DNA from: Halomonas alkaliantarctica
GTDB lineage: Bacteria > Pseudomonadota > Gammaproteobacteria > Pseudomonadales > Halomonadaceae
NCBI RefSeq assembly: GCF_029854215.1
Contig: NZ_CP122961.1
Location: forward strand, 992,001-1,056,000
DNA: 64,000 nt
Direction: 5' to 3'
The position numbers were made by a program, and so were the translations under genes. The notes beneath the pieces are model-generated. The model had not been told where the DNA came from. It did not search any database and worked only from the letters and a program-made list of their open reading frames with translations. This document shows, piece by piece, positions 35,407 to 43,600 of the stretch (its first letter is position 1; each line of letters opens with the position of its first letter).

Positions 35407-36687
35407 TTACGTTTTAATATCATCTTTACGCTTTAACATCGCGGAGAGATCGAGAATAGCTTGGGCCATATCCGCCATACTTTTGCTTTGATCCATCGAG
35501 GTTTTGCGCAGAAAGCGGTAGGCCTCTTCTTCACTCATCTCCTGGTGAGCCATGATCAAGCCCTTGGCGCGTTCGATCAGTTTTCGTTCACGTAGCGCTT
35601 TGCGGGTATTTTCGAGTTCATCGCTAAGCCCCTGTAAGCGGCTGGCCTGGGCTTGAGTGAGTTCAATCAGCGAGCGGCCTAATGGCGAGGTGAGGGCGTT
35701 GGCCGTCAGGTCACCTAATGGTTGCGCACCGTTCAAGGCCAGAAGCTGTTCGCAAGGGGCGGGCGCAGGGCGACAGGGCTCCGCCTTGGTTTTTTCTAAA
35801 GCGTCCTCTGCCTGGGCGATTTTGCGGTGGCAAAGCACGCACAGCTGTGAGATCAGCGCATCTTCAACCCTTTTCATTGAGTCGATACGCAGGGTGGTCA
35901 GTTCGTACCAGGTTTCACCCAGCGTATCCGGTGTCTCTTTTTGCGGTGACTGCGTTGCCGACGAGCGCTGGCAGGCGATATCGCGCAGGTGGCAAATACC
36001 CGACAGCGTGCGTGGTGAAAGCTCCTTTTGCCATGCCTGCTGCGCTTCGGGTGTCGCAAACTCTACAAAGGTGTCGAAGCAGCGCTGTTGATCCGTCATT
36101 AGCTGGTTGAGCAGGGCGCGGTGGGGCTCATCGAAGTGGCCATGGGTAAAACCAAAGGCGCCACAGGCGCGTTCCTGGCCAGCCAGCTCTTTGCCCTGCA
36201 TCAAGTGAAAAATCGCCACTAACGTGCGGGTAATATCGGGGTCAATAGAGGTGTCGGCGGCCTCAAACACAATGGCCAGAAGGCCACTGGTCAACTGGTT
36301 AAATGCCTGGGTCGCGGCATCGGGCGTGATGGCGAAGGTATCAATGGCTTCGCGAAGTTCGCCAAGTTCGTCAAGCGCATACCAAACGGCGGCGATCCGG
36401 CGCAGTAAACGCGCAGCGGCTTGAGGGCGGGCCTCTTCGCTGAGTGCTTCCAGCCGATGGCGCATTAATATTTCAGCCTGTTGGCTGTGCTGCCGGTAGG
36501 TGTCGCGGCGTGTTTTGAAGCGCTGTCCCTGGGAAACCAGGTAAATCGTCGAGGCGCCTCGTTCACGCTGGAGCATATGAATAAAGCGGCTAATGTCGCC
36601 AACAATATCGGCGGTGGTCGCAAGGTGGGTAAGGTTGTCGATATCGCAACGGATGGCGGTTAAGAGCAGTTGCTGCGCTGAAGACAT
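35407..36687 (-). CDS. nasR: Nitrate-responsive transcription antiterminator NasR (NIT-ANTAR)
   Basis: A 426-residue cytoplasmic regulator. Residues about 30-270 form a helical NIT (nitrate- and nitrite-sensing) domain (ISRFIHMLQRERGASTIYLV, EQACGAFGF-like core). The C-terminus is an ANTAR RNA-binding domain: LIERAKGLIMAHQEMSEEEA and AYRFLRKTSMDQSKSMADMA. In Klebsiella, NasR binds leader RNA when nitrate is present and prevents termination upstream of the nitrate assimilation operon. Candidate targets here are the leaders at 6853-6967, 7386-7518 and 38217-38284. The start at 36687 has AAGGA upstream. It is downstream of the nitrate transporter with a 141-bp gap. Confidence 0.93.
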   Translation of the reverse strand: MSSAQQLLLTAIRCDIDNLTHLATTADIVGDISRFIHMLQRERGASTIYLVSQGQRFKTRRDTYRQHSQQAEILMRHRLEALSEEARPQAAARLLRRIAAVWYALDELGELREAIDTFAITPDAATQAFNQLTSGLLAIVFEAADTSIDPDITRTLVAIFHLMQGKELAGQERACGAFGFTHGHFDEPHRALLNQLMTDQQRCFDTFVEFATPEAQQAWQKELSPRTLSGICHLRDIACQRSSATQSPQKETPDTLGETWYELTTLRIDSMKRVEDALISQLCVLCHRKIAQAEDALEKTKAEPCRPAPAPCEQLLALNGAQPLGDLTANALTSPLGRSLIELTQAQASRLQGLSDELENTRKALRERKLIERAKGLIMAHQEMSEEEAYRFLRKTSMDQSKSMADMAQAILDLSAMLKRKDDIKT

Positions 36688-36724
36688 AGAAATTTCCTTG
36701 GTGACTCGCCGCCTAAATGTAAAC

Positions 36725-36788
36725 ACTCCCATACTTTTCTCCCATACCCAGAGGAGGCATATGGGAGTGGATAGGAACGTATGGGAGT
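36725..36788. repeat. Nested inverted repeats between the nitrate transporter and nasR
   Basis: ACTCCCATAC (36725-36734) pairs with GTATGGGAGT (36779-36788), and inside it CTCCCATA (36739-36746) pairs with TATGGGAG (36760-36767). The same 8-mer is thus present four times, two in each orientation. It lies 38 to 101 bp upstream of the nasR start, and may be an operator or an RNA structure in the nasR leader. Confidence 0.6.
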
Positions 36789-36828
36789 ATGAGTTTACGT
36801 ATGAGTGTAAAAGTGTACTGGAAAGCGC

Positions 36829-38181
36829 TTAGCGTAACGACAGAGCGCCTGCGCCTACGTCATCACCTACTGCATCGCTATACGCTTTGGCCTCTTCAGC
36901 TTCGGTAGCATCGCTAAAGCGTACCAGCAACACACAGGAGGCTAGAACTAGCACGGTAAGGCCTAAATAGAACAGGCCTTGCTGATAGGTCAGGCTTTCG
37001 CTGCGGAACAAAAACGCTGCGCCTACCGCCCCCACGTTACCGCCAGCGCCGACAATGCCCGCGACGGCACCTAGCGCCTTTTTGTTGATAAACGGGACAA
37101 CACCGTAGGTAGCACCTTCCGCCATTTGTACAAACAGGCTGAACACGAGCATGATGCCAATCGCGAGGCTCAATACGTGCATCTGCGAGAACGCCACCAG
37201 CGCAATGCCTTCGCAAACCAAGGCAATAAACAGCCAGCGAACGCGTCCTTTCAAGCCCCCTTGCTTGGCGAAAAGATCCGAGAAAACACCCCCCAGGGTA
37301 CGCGCAAAAATATTCATCAAGCCAAAGAGACCCGCAATCAGACCCGCCATAGCCAGGGTAAGATCAAACTTATCGAAGAAGTAGATAGCGGCAATATTGT
37401 TGATCGTTAGTTCTACGCCAAAGCAAAGGCCGTAAACAACAAATAGCGCCCAAACACGAATATCCTTGGCGGCGGCTAGAAAGCTTTGTGCCGCACCATT
37501 TTCGCCTGACGCTTCAGGCAGTTCGCCGCGTGCGCGCAGATCGCTGAAATTGCCGTTGGGTGCATCCTGGGTGAAGAACCAGTAGCCAATACCGGTAAAG
37601 AACATCACTACGCCAGGCACCATCATCGCTAAGCGCCAGCCGAAGGCCTCGTTAACGCCCAACATCAGCATGCCCGAGAAGATCAGCGGCATTAGAATTT
37701 GCGTCGTACCGCCGCCCAAGTTGCCCCAGCCTGCGCTAGTAGCATTGGCGGTGCCGACCACATTGGGGGCGAACATCATAGATGTATGGTACTGGGTAAT
37801 AACGAAGGAGGCGCCAATGGCTCCAATGGCTAAGCGCGCCAATAGAAAGGTTTCAAAGCTATCGGCCAAGCCAATGCCCATCACCGGTATAGCGCCCAGC
37901 AACAGTAGCCCGGTATAGGTTTTACGCGGACCGATACGATCGCACAATACGCCAATCGCAAGACGCACAATCACCGTGATCGCTACTGATGCGATAATCG
38001 TGTTGCCGATTTGTGTTTGCGTCAGGGAGAGGTCTTCACGAACAATCGCCATAAGAGGGGCGATGCCGAACCAGCCGAAAAAGCAGATATGAAACGCGAA
38101 CCATGAAAAGTGGAAAGCGCGCATCTGTGGGGTCGAGAAGTTAAATAACCGTATACGGTTGGCTTTGTTGCGTATGTCCAT
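36829..38181 (-). CDS. NarK/NRT2-type nitrate/nitrite transporter
   Basis: A 450-residue, 12-helix MFS permease of the nitrate/nitrite porter family. Both nitrate signatures are present: AGWGNLGGGTTQ in helix 5 and GIVGAGGNVGAVGAAF in helix 11. The arginine in the helix-2 region (ITVIVRLAIGVLCDRIGPRK) fits the substrate-binding site. It should import nitrate for NasA. It is 141 bp upstream of nasR on the same strand. Its leader has a sigma-54 promoter and a hexaloop hairpin, indicating shared control with the operons at 2538-12927. Confidence 0.93.
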   Translation of the reverse strand: MDIRNKANRIRLFNFSTPQMRAFHFSWFAFHICFFGWFGIAPLMAIVREDLSLTQTQIGNTIIASVAITVIVRLAIGVLCDRIGPRKTYTGLLLLGAIPVMGIGLADSFETFLLARLAIGAIGASFVITQYHTSMMFAPNVVGTANATSAGWGNLGGGTTQILMPLIFSGMLMLGVNEAFGWRLAMMVPGVVMFFTGIGYWFFTQDAPNGNFSDLRARGELPEASGENGAAQSFLAAAKDIRVWALFVVYGLCFGVELTINNIAAIYFFDKFDLTLAMAGLIAGLFGLMNIFARTLGGVFSDLFAKQGGLKGRVRWLFIALVCEGIALVAFSQMHVLSLAIGIMLVFSLFVQMAEGATYGVVPFINKKALGAVAGIVGAGGNVGAVGAAFLFRSESLTYQQGLFYLGLTVLVLASCVLLVRFSDATEAEEAKAYSDAVGDDVGAGALSLR

Positions 38182-38216
38182 GGGATGGCCTCACGGGGCA
38201 TAAAACGAGTTGGTTG

Positions 38217-38250
38217 CTACGCAACGCAAGCGAGTTAGCGCGTTACGCAA
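38217..38250 (-). promoter_or_regulatory. Stem-loop in the nitrate transporter leader
   Basis: On the minus strand TTGCGTAACGC pairs with GCGTTGCGTAG (11 pairs, several G-U) around a 12-nt loop. A TTTT run follows 10 nt later. It could be a weak attenuator but lacks a proper U-tract directly after the stem. Confidence 0.35.
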
Positions 38251-38268
38251 ACAATTGACGAGAACATG

Positions 38269-38284
38269 CCTTCATCGTTGAAGG
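38269..38284 (-). promoter_or_regulatory. ANTAR-type hexaloop hairpin in the nitrate transporter leader
   Basis: On the minus strand CCTTC pairs with GAAGG around the loop AACGAT, which has A at position 1 and G at position 4 as expected for ANTAR RNA targets. It is about 55 nt into the predicted transcript and 88 nt before the start codon. The closing A-T could also pair, leaving a tetraloop. Confidence 0.5.
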
Positions 38285-38348
38285 TCAGGTTCGACGCACT
38301 CGTACCCAGTTGGGCCTGGTCCACGCCTACCACCACTGATAGGAGTAA

Positions 38349-38364
38349 TGCAGGTAGTTTGCCA
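38349..38364 (-). promoter_or_regulatory. Sigma-54 promoter of the nitrate transporter gene
   Basis: The minus strand reads TGGCAAACTACCTGCA: GG (38363-38362) and GC (38351-38350) are exactly 10 bases apart, TGGCA matches the -24 and TGCA most of the -12 element. Transcription is predicted near 38338. Upstream, a dyad TTGCT-N9-AGCAA (38406-38424) has GC-N11-GC spacing like NtrC sites but is degenerate. The rest of 38425-38542 shows nothing I can support. Confidence 0.6.
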
Positions 38365-38525
38365 GTTGGTTATTTGTTACTAAAAATCAGTTTCTTAGTT
38401 TATTTTTGCTGTGCATGTGAGCAATGAGAGGAGAGGACTATGCTGCATGATTGGGCATGCATAGCCAGTTTTGCGGCATCTTGGTGCTAGCAGGGCTTAA
38501 TGCCCGGGTTGTTCATATAGCTAAT

Positions 38526-38560
38526 TATTCATGTAAGTAGACCTATTCATGTAAGTAGAC
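38526..38560 (-). repeat. Tandem duplication at the end of the patatin gene
   Basis: ATTCATGTAAGTAGAC occurs at 38526-38541 and again at 38545-38560. On the minus strand this encodes VYLHE-stop twice in succession, so the last codons and stop of the patatin gene are duplicated directly downstream. Confidence 0.7.
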
Positions 38561-39583
38561 GGCATCTATATCAAGAGTGGAGTAATTGCCGATGGCATCA
38601 AAGTGTTCGCTTAACCAGCGTTCAGCGGACGCTTGGCCCTGTTCAAACAAATGGCATAGAAAAGCCCACTCGGAATTGGATTTGCTGGAGACAGAGAGCT
38701 CTTCTAGCGCCTGTTCACCGCTGATGCGGTGGAACAAAGCCTGTTGGTAGCAGTTTTCAATGTCTTGCTCGTCCAGCGCGTGCTTAAGCAACGCGATCAT
38801 GCGTATCTCTTTAATCAGTGCTGAGTTAAAGGTGATCTCGTTAAGGCGGTTCATAATGGCCGACGCCGTGGTGGGAACCTCACTGCGGCTGATAGGGTTA
38901 ATTTGTATTAGTAGAATATCCCGCGCGCTGCACTCCTCCATAAGCGGGAACAGCACCGGATTACCCATATAGCCGCCATCCCAATACGCTTCGCCGTCGA
39001 TCTCTACCGCTTGGAACATAAAAGGTAAGCAGGCAGAGGCCATCACAGCGTCAACGCTCATCTCTTCACGATGAAACACGCGCTGTTTGCCCGTGCGTAC
39101 GTTAGTGGCCGCCACAAACAGCTTGAGCTGCTGGCAATTTCTCACTCTATCGAAATCAATGTGTTCGGCGACTATATCGCGTAATGGATTAATGTTGAGC
39201 GGGTTGAGTTGATAGGGAGAGGCCACCCGGCTTAACAGATCCAACGCAATAAAACCGGGTGAATGATCCAGGCTCCAGTTGCCGGTCAATATATCCATAG
39301 GGGAGCGGCGGATGGGGCTTGCCATACCTGCACGGCTCACCGCCTGCCAAAAATCGTGTAGCGCTTGCCGCGCGGTCTCTTTATCGCCTCTTGTAAGCGC
39401 ATCGGCCATCACCACGCCATTCATCGCCCCGGCGCTGGTGCCGCTGATACCCTCAATTTCAATGCGATCATCTGCCAAAAGGCGGTCAATGACGCCCCAG
39501 GTATAAGCCCCGTGAGCGCCGCCGCCTTGTAACGCGAGGTCTAGCTTTTTGACCTTTGTCATATGCTTGTTCCCGTTGCTCAC
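38543..39583 (-). CDS. Patatin-like phospholipase
   Basis: A protein of 346 residues (GTG start) or 339 (ATG at 39562). The oxyanion loop GGGAHG is near residue 21, the nucleophile serine is in GTSAGA (S50 in the longer form), and the catalytic aspartate is in DGGYMGNPVLFPL. These form the Ser-Asp dyad of bacterial patatins. There is no signal peptide, so it is probably cytoplasmic; similar proteins act on lipids or polyhydroxyalkanoate granules. Its final codons are tandemly duplicated after the stop. Confidence 0.88.
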   Translation of the reverse strand: MSNGNKHMTKVKKLDLALQGGGAHGAYTWGVIDRLLADDRIEIEGISGTSAGAMNGVVMADALTRGDKETARQALHDFWQAVSRAGMASPIRRSPMDILTGNWSLDHSPGFIALDLLSRVASPYQLNPLNINPLRDIVAEHIDFDRVRNCQQLKLFVAATNVRTGKQRVFHREEMSVDAVMASACLPFMFQAVEIDGEAYWDGGYMGNPVLFPLMEECSARDILLIQINPISRSEVPTTASAIMNRLNEITFNSALIKEIRMIALLKHALDEQDIENCYQQALFHRISGEQALEELSVSSKSNSEWAFLCHLFEQGQASAERWLSEHFDAIGNYSTLDIDAVYLHE

Positions 39584-39762
39584 TGATAAGGAGTGTGATT
39601 ACAGTGAAAACAGCATGGCATAGGCAGCTAAAGAAGACGAAAGGCTATTTAGCGGGCGGCCCCACGATAAGCACTCAAAGTGCTGGCTAACTCACAGGTT
39701 GGCTTCAATAAATAGGTTGGCATAAACACAGAGGCGGGTAGTTGTCTTTTTCTAGGGGGCTT

Positions 39763-40914
39763 CTAAGGAGCCCCCGCTAGCGGTGAGTGTTGGCTAGGTG
39801 AGTATGGCGCCTCGAATATGGCGTGTTCCATGAGGTTGTCCAGTTGAAGGGCAAGCTGCTGGCTGGCTTCTTCCATCACGCCTAAGGCGGCCAGTTGCCC
39901 ATTGCGGTCGCCCAAGCGGGCAAATTTAAGCGCTTCAGCGCCGCTTTCGTGCATGCGGCGGTGCGGTGCTGCCAGCGCTCGATAAGCCTCGGTGCAAACG
40001 TAGCGCTGGTAGCCTTCACCGTGCTGATGCCAGCGGCCTAAACGACATTGGTGATGGTCTTCTAACGGGGTATCTGTGTTGGCAGATAGTAGCTGCTTAT
40101 AAAGCCGGCATTTCCACACCGCATGATCAAGCTTAGCAGAGTGTAAAAATGCCGCAGTAGCGCTGTGATGAATCACTTTGTGCATGTGCAGGGTTTGATC
40201 AGTAAGTTGATGCAATGCCTGCTTAGCTGTTTGCGCCGCATGGGCGATCTCATCGTCGGCCAAACGCTTTTTCACCACGGCTTGGGAGTGCTCTCTTACT
40301 TGGCTATTAACCTGATCCATCAGCAAGCTGAGCTGGTGGCTAAATTGATGCATATTTAGCGCTAAGCGGTGCACATCATCGGCAATGGCTGCCAGCCCTG
40401 GAGACTGCTGGCTAGAGGTTTCAGCACTGCCAAGTAGGCCTTGGCTATGGGCTGTTTCAAGCGCCGTGCTAACCGCTAACGCTTGGGCATGGCCCGCATT
40501 CCGCGAGAGGGCGACCTGCAATTGGTTTAGGGCATGTAAGGTTTTGGCTAGCACTAACGGGGGCAACGCTTCGACATGCTCTGTGTCGAGGCAACGCTGA
40601 TCAAGGGTATTGACGGCTTGTTCAGCTGCGGCGATTAAATTAGCCGTTTCGGTTAATGTGGAGCGCTCACCGGCAAGCTGGTCGGCGTATTCCTGAATGC
40701 CGATATTTAGCGCAGCGAGCATATCTGCCCCCCTCGCCTGTAACATGCCGATAGATTGCGCCGGTTTCATCTGGTTTAACAAGCGGCAACTTAGGGAAGG
40801 CGTAGCAGATTCAAGCTGAACGCGTAAATCGGCGATTTCCTGTTCCAGGCGGCGAATTTTTTGAAAAGGGTGCATAAAGGTGAACATGGCAGAGGCACCT
40901 ACGGCAGATAGCAA
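39763..40914 (-). CDS. Soluble CZB (chemoreceptor zinc-binding) domain protein
   Basis: A protein of up to 383 residues without membrane helices. The N-terminus is coiled coil (KIRRLEQEIADLRVQLES). The middle part, GLAAIADDVHRLALNMHQFS, resembles a worn chemoreceptor signalling tip. The C-terminal CZB domain has the zinc ligands: LDHAVWKCRLYKQL, CRLGRWHQHGEG and HRRMHESGAEAL. CZB domains sense zinc or hypochlorous acid in chemoreceptors and cyclases. No output domain is intact, so it may act as an adaptor. The start is uncertain among 40914, 40887 (MFTF) and 40875. Confidence 0.75.
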   Translation of the reverse strand: MLSAVGASAMFTFMHPFQKIRRLEQEIADLRVQLESATPSLSCRLLNQMKPAQSIGMLQARGADMLAALNIGIQEYADQLAGERSTLTETANLIAAAEQAVNTLDQRCLDTEHVEALPPLVLAKTLHALNQLQVALSRNAGHAQALAVSTALETAHSQGLLGSAETSSQQSPGLAAIADDVHRLALNMHQFSHQLSLLMDQVNSQVREHSQAVVKKRLADDEIAHAAQTAKQALHQLTDQTLHMHKVIHHSATAAFLHSAKLDHAVWKCRLYKQLLSANTDTPLEDHHQCRLGRWHQHGEGYQRYVCTEAYRALAAPHRRMHESGAEALKFARLGDRNGQLAALGVMEEASQQLALQLDNLMEHAIFEAPYSPSQHSPLAGAP

Positions 40915-41055
40915 TACCTTGTGTCAATTTGTCACAAAGTATTGCAGAAGGTTCCACCGTGCGCCTGATTTAGTTGCCGTAAATGACGAAATTGAGCCGC
41001 TGACTAGCTGCGAGACTGAGATTGTTAACGCTCACCGTGACTAAAAGTCCCGACA

Positions 41056-41778
41056 TTAGCGCCGGGCAAGCTGTGCGGCCTCCGCTGTGCAGCCTAGAAA
41101 TGCTGAGGTGGCAAGCCACTCGGCATCGGGATAATAAGCGAAGACATACTGATCCTCTTTTAGGCTGTCGATCAGCGGATAAGTCACGTCTTCACTTACC
41201 GCCGGACAGCCATGACTGCGTCCGAGTCTTCCCGTTTGGGTGATAAAGGCGTCGCTTACATAGTCAGCGCCGTGGATAACAATAGCGCGCTCAAACGCCA
41301 AGTCGTTGACGTTGGGTTCAAGGCCCTCCAGGCGCAGTGAATAGCCGTTGCGCCCATAGTAGCTGTTCAGAGTGCGAAACAGGCCAATACTGGATTGATG
41401 GCTATCGGGGGTATTGGAAAACGTTTCTGCTTGGGCGTCGCCGGAACCTTGTCCGTGAGAGACAAGCTCTTCGAAGAGCAGTTTATGCTGGCGCAAATCA
41501 AATACCCACAGGCGTGGCTCGGTAGACGGCAAGGAGTAATCGATCACCGCCAGGCGCTCGGCATTGGGTTCGGCGCAGTTAAGCGCTTGAGCGGCTAAAC
41601 GCAGCGCATCGGGTGAGGCCTGGGGGGCGAGCTGCTGCAACTGATGGTGTAACGGCAGTACGCCACGTGGGGGCGTTGAATCTACTTGGGCGAAGAAACT
41701 GGCGGCGTGTAGCGGTAATGTAAATAATGTAAGAGGTAGCGAAAATAATAACGTGGCAACATTTAAACGAAGAGCCAT
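41056..41778 (-). CDS. Murein L,D-transpeptidase catalytic-domain protein (YkuD_2 type)
   Basis: A 240-residue exported protein; the signal peptide (MALRLNVATLLFSLPLTLFT) is followed by cleavage near LHA. The catalytic part has HGQGSGDAQAETFSN, IVIHGADYVSD and the nucleophile cysteine in GRSHGCPAVSE, as in the YkuD-related family. It probably remodels or crosslinks peptidoglycan in the periplasm. The ATG at 41778 has AGGA nine bases upstream and gives a proper signal peptide. It is divergent from the larger L,D-transpeptidase gene. Confidence 0.87.
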   Translation of the reverse strand: MALRLNVATLLFSLPLTLFTLPLHAASFFAQVDSTPPRGVLPLHHQLQQLAPQASPDALRLAAQALNCAEPNAERLAVIDYSLPSTEPRLWVFDLRQHKLLFEELVSHGQGSGDAQAETFSNTPDSHQSSIGLFRTLNSYYGRNGYSLRLEGLEPNVNDLAFERAIVIHGADYVSDAFITQTGRLGRSHGCPAVSEDVTYPLIDSLKEDQYVFAYYPDAEWLATSAFLGCTAEAAQLARR

Positions 41779-41884
41779 AAAATTCGATCCTACGAGCAAT
41801 ATCAGTCATTATGAAGATTAGCCAACTAATATAAAAAAACAGGGTCGGCGATGTGAAAGACTATAGTAACGCAAGGAGAGGGCG

Positions 41885-43519
41885 ATGAACGAGATACAGC
41901 CACTAAGACAATGGGCGATAGGGGTCGCTCTATGTCTCACGCTTACCCACAGCCCTTTAAGCACTAGCTATGCGCATGCGGACTCAGAGCCGTTACAACA
42001 GGCACTAGCCCAGCAATTAAGCAGCGTGGAAGCGCAGCGGCTACCCGTTGCTGAGTTTTATCAACTGCGCGATGGTCAACCCGCCTGGCAGTCGGCGAGC
42101 ACTGTTGAGTCATTGGTCGCTGCACTCAATAGCTTGGAAACCGACGGCTTGGCACCCGAAGATTACCACGCTGACACGCTGATTGATGATTTTCAGCGCA
42201 GCCAGGCAAGCGATCAAGTCGCCCAGGCATCGTTTGATATTAAAGCGACTCTGTCGCTGCTGCTGGCGCTGGATCATGTAGAGCGCGGCAAGGTAAATCC
42301 GCGTGATGTCGAACCCCAGTGGGATGCGCAACGCCCAGAGCGACGCTACTCACTGTTACGCGTTGTGCATGCTGTCGATAACCGTACGCTTGATAACGCT
42401 ATCGCGTTGGCCCGACCCTCATCAGTTGAATATCAGCAGTTGCGCAACGCCCTGAAGCAGCATTATCAGTTGGCTAATTTAGGTAGCGTGCCCTACCTAG
42501 CGGCGCGGGATGAGTCGCTTCGCCCAGGCGATGAGGCCGACGATGTCAGCGTGTTGCGTCAACGTCTAGCGCTGTGGGGAGAGGCTGATTTGCAGGTGGC
42601 TGATAGCAGTGCTTATCCAATGATTGGTGTGCAGGCGGCGTCTAATCGGCGCACCTTTGATGCATCGCTAGAAGCTGCAGTGAGGCGTTTTCAGCGCCTC
42701 CATTTGCTGCAGGAAGATGGCGTGGTGGGCGAACAAACTCGCCTGGCGTTGAACACCTCTGTGGCGTCTAGAATCGATCAGTTGCGTGTCAATTTAGAGC
42801 GCGCTCGGTGGATCCGTCCGATGCAGTCTGCTGAGCCACGGGTATGGGTCGACATTGCAGGCTACCGGATGCACTACGTACGCCCGAACGGCCAGCACTG
42901 GGATGCCCGTGTGGTGGTAGGGAGGCCGACTCGTGAGACGCCGATTATTCACTCTACGATCAGCCATTTAACCATCAACCCCTCCTGGACAATCCCGCCA
43001 ACGATTATGCGTGAGGATGTGTTGCCCCAGGTGCTTGCCGATATCGACTACTTGGTGCGTAAAAATATCCAGGTGATTAGCCCCATGGGCGAACCGCTTG
43101 CTGCAGAAGAGATCGACTGGCAGCGCCCTGGCAGCGTTATGTTGCGCCAAGTGGCGGGGGCGGGTAATCCGCTAGGTCGCGTTGTGGTACGGTTTCCCAA
43201 CGATGACATGATCTATTTGCATGACACTCCCGCACGGGGTTTATTCCAGCGCGATCAGCGTGCACTCAGTTCAGGCTGTATTCGGGTTGAAGGTGTTGCT
43301 GAGCTAGCGCAAATGCTGCTGCAAGATACTGGCAGTCGTTATCAAATGAGTTCGCTGTTAAAGGGTGGGAGTGATCATAATGTGAGTTTATCCCAGCGCA
43401 TTCCCATTGCGCTGCATTATTTAACTGCATGGCCGAATGCCGATGGTGAAGTGGAGTTTAGGCCTGATATCTACCGTCGTGATGCAACGTTACTGGCTGC
43501 ATTGCGGCTTTCGGTCTAG
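41885..43519 (+). CDS. L,D-transpeptidase, YcbB/LdtD-like
   Basis: A 544-residue periplasmic enzyme. After a signal sequence, an N-terminal LdtD-type scaffold domain (LETDGLAPEDYHADTL) precedes a peptidoglycan-binding domain (LEAAVRRFQRLHLLQEDGVV). The YkuD catalytic domain has HLTINPSWTIPPTIMREDVL, IYLHDTPARGLF and the nucleophile C465 in SSGCIRVEG. It forms 3-3 crosslinks in peptidoglycan. AGGAGAGG precedes the ATG. A strong bidirectional terminator follows. Confidence 0.92.
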   Translation: MNEIQPLRQWAIGVALCLTLTHSPLSTSYAHADSEPLQQALAQQLSSVEAQRLPVAEFYQLRDGQPAWQSASTVESLVAALNSLETDGLAPEDYHADTLIDDFQRSQASDQVAQASFDIKATLSLLLALDHVERGKVNPRDVEPQWDAQRPERRYSLLRVVHAVDNRTLDNAIALARPSSVEYQQLRNALKQHYQLANLGSVPYLAARDESLRPGDEADDVSVLRQRLALWGEADLQVADSSAYPMIGVQAASNRRTFDASLEAAVRRFQRLHLLQEDGVVGEQTRLALNTSVASRIDQLRVNLERARWIRPMQSAEPRVWVDIAGYRMHYVRPNGQHWDARVVVGRPTRETPIIHSTISHLTINPSWTIPPTIMREDVLPQVLADIDYLVRKNIQVISPMGEPLAAEEIDWQRPGSVMLRQVAGAGNPLGRVVVRFPNDDMIYLHDTPARGLFQRDQRALSSGCIRVEGVAELAQMLLQDTGSRYQMSSLLKGGSDHNVSLSQRIPIALHYLTAWPNADGEVEFRPDIYRRDATLLAALRLSV

Positions 43520-43542
43520 GTATTGAGATAGCGCAAGCCAAC

Positions 43543-43574
43543 GCAAAACACCGCCAAAAATGGCGGTGTTTTGC
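43543..43574. terminator. Bidirectional terminator between L,D-transpeptidase and M23 peptidase
   Basis: GCAAAACACCGCCA and TGGCGGTGTTTTGC form a perfect 14-bp stem around AAAA. The A/T base of the stem supplies a T-run on both strands, serving the two convergent genes. Confidence 0.85.
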
Positions 43575-43600
43575 ATTAAACAGCGAATTGAGCCGAATCG

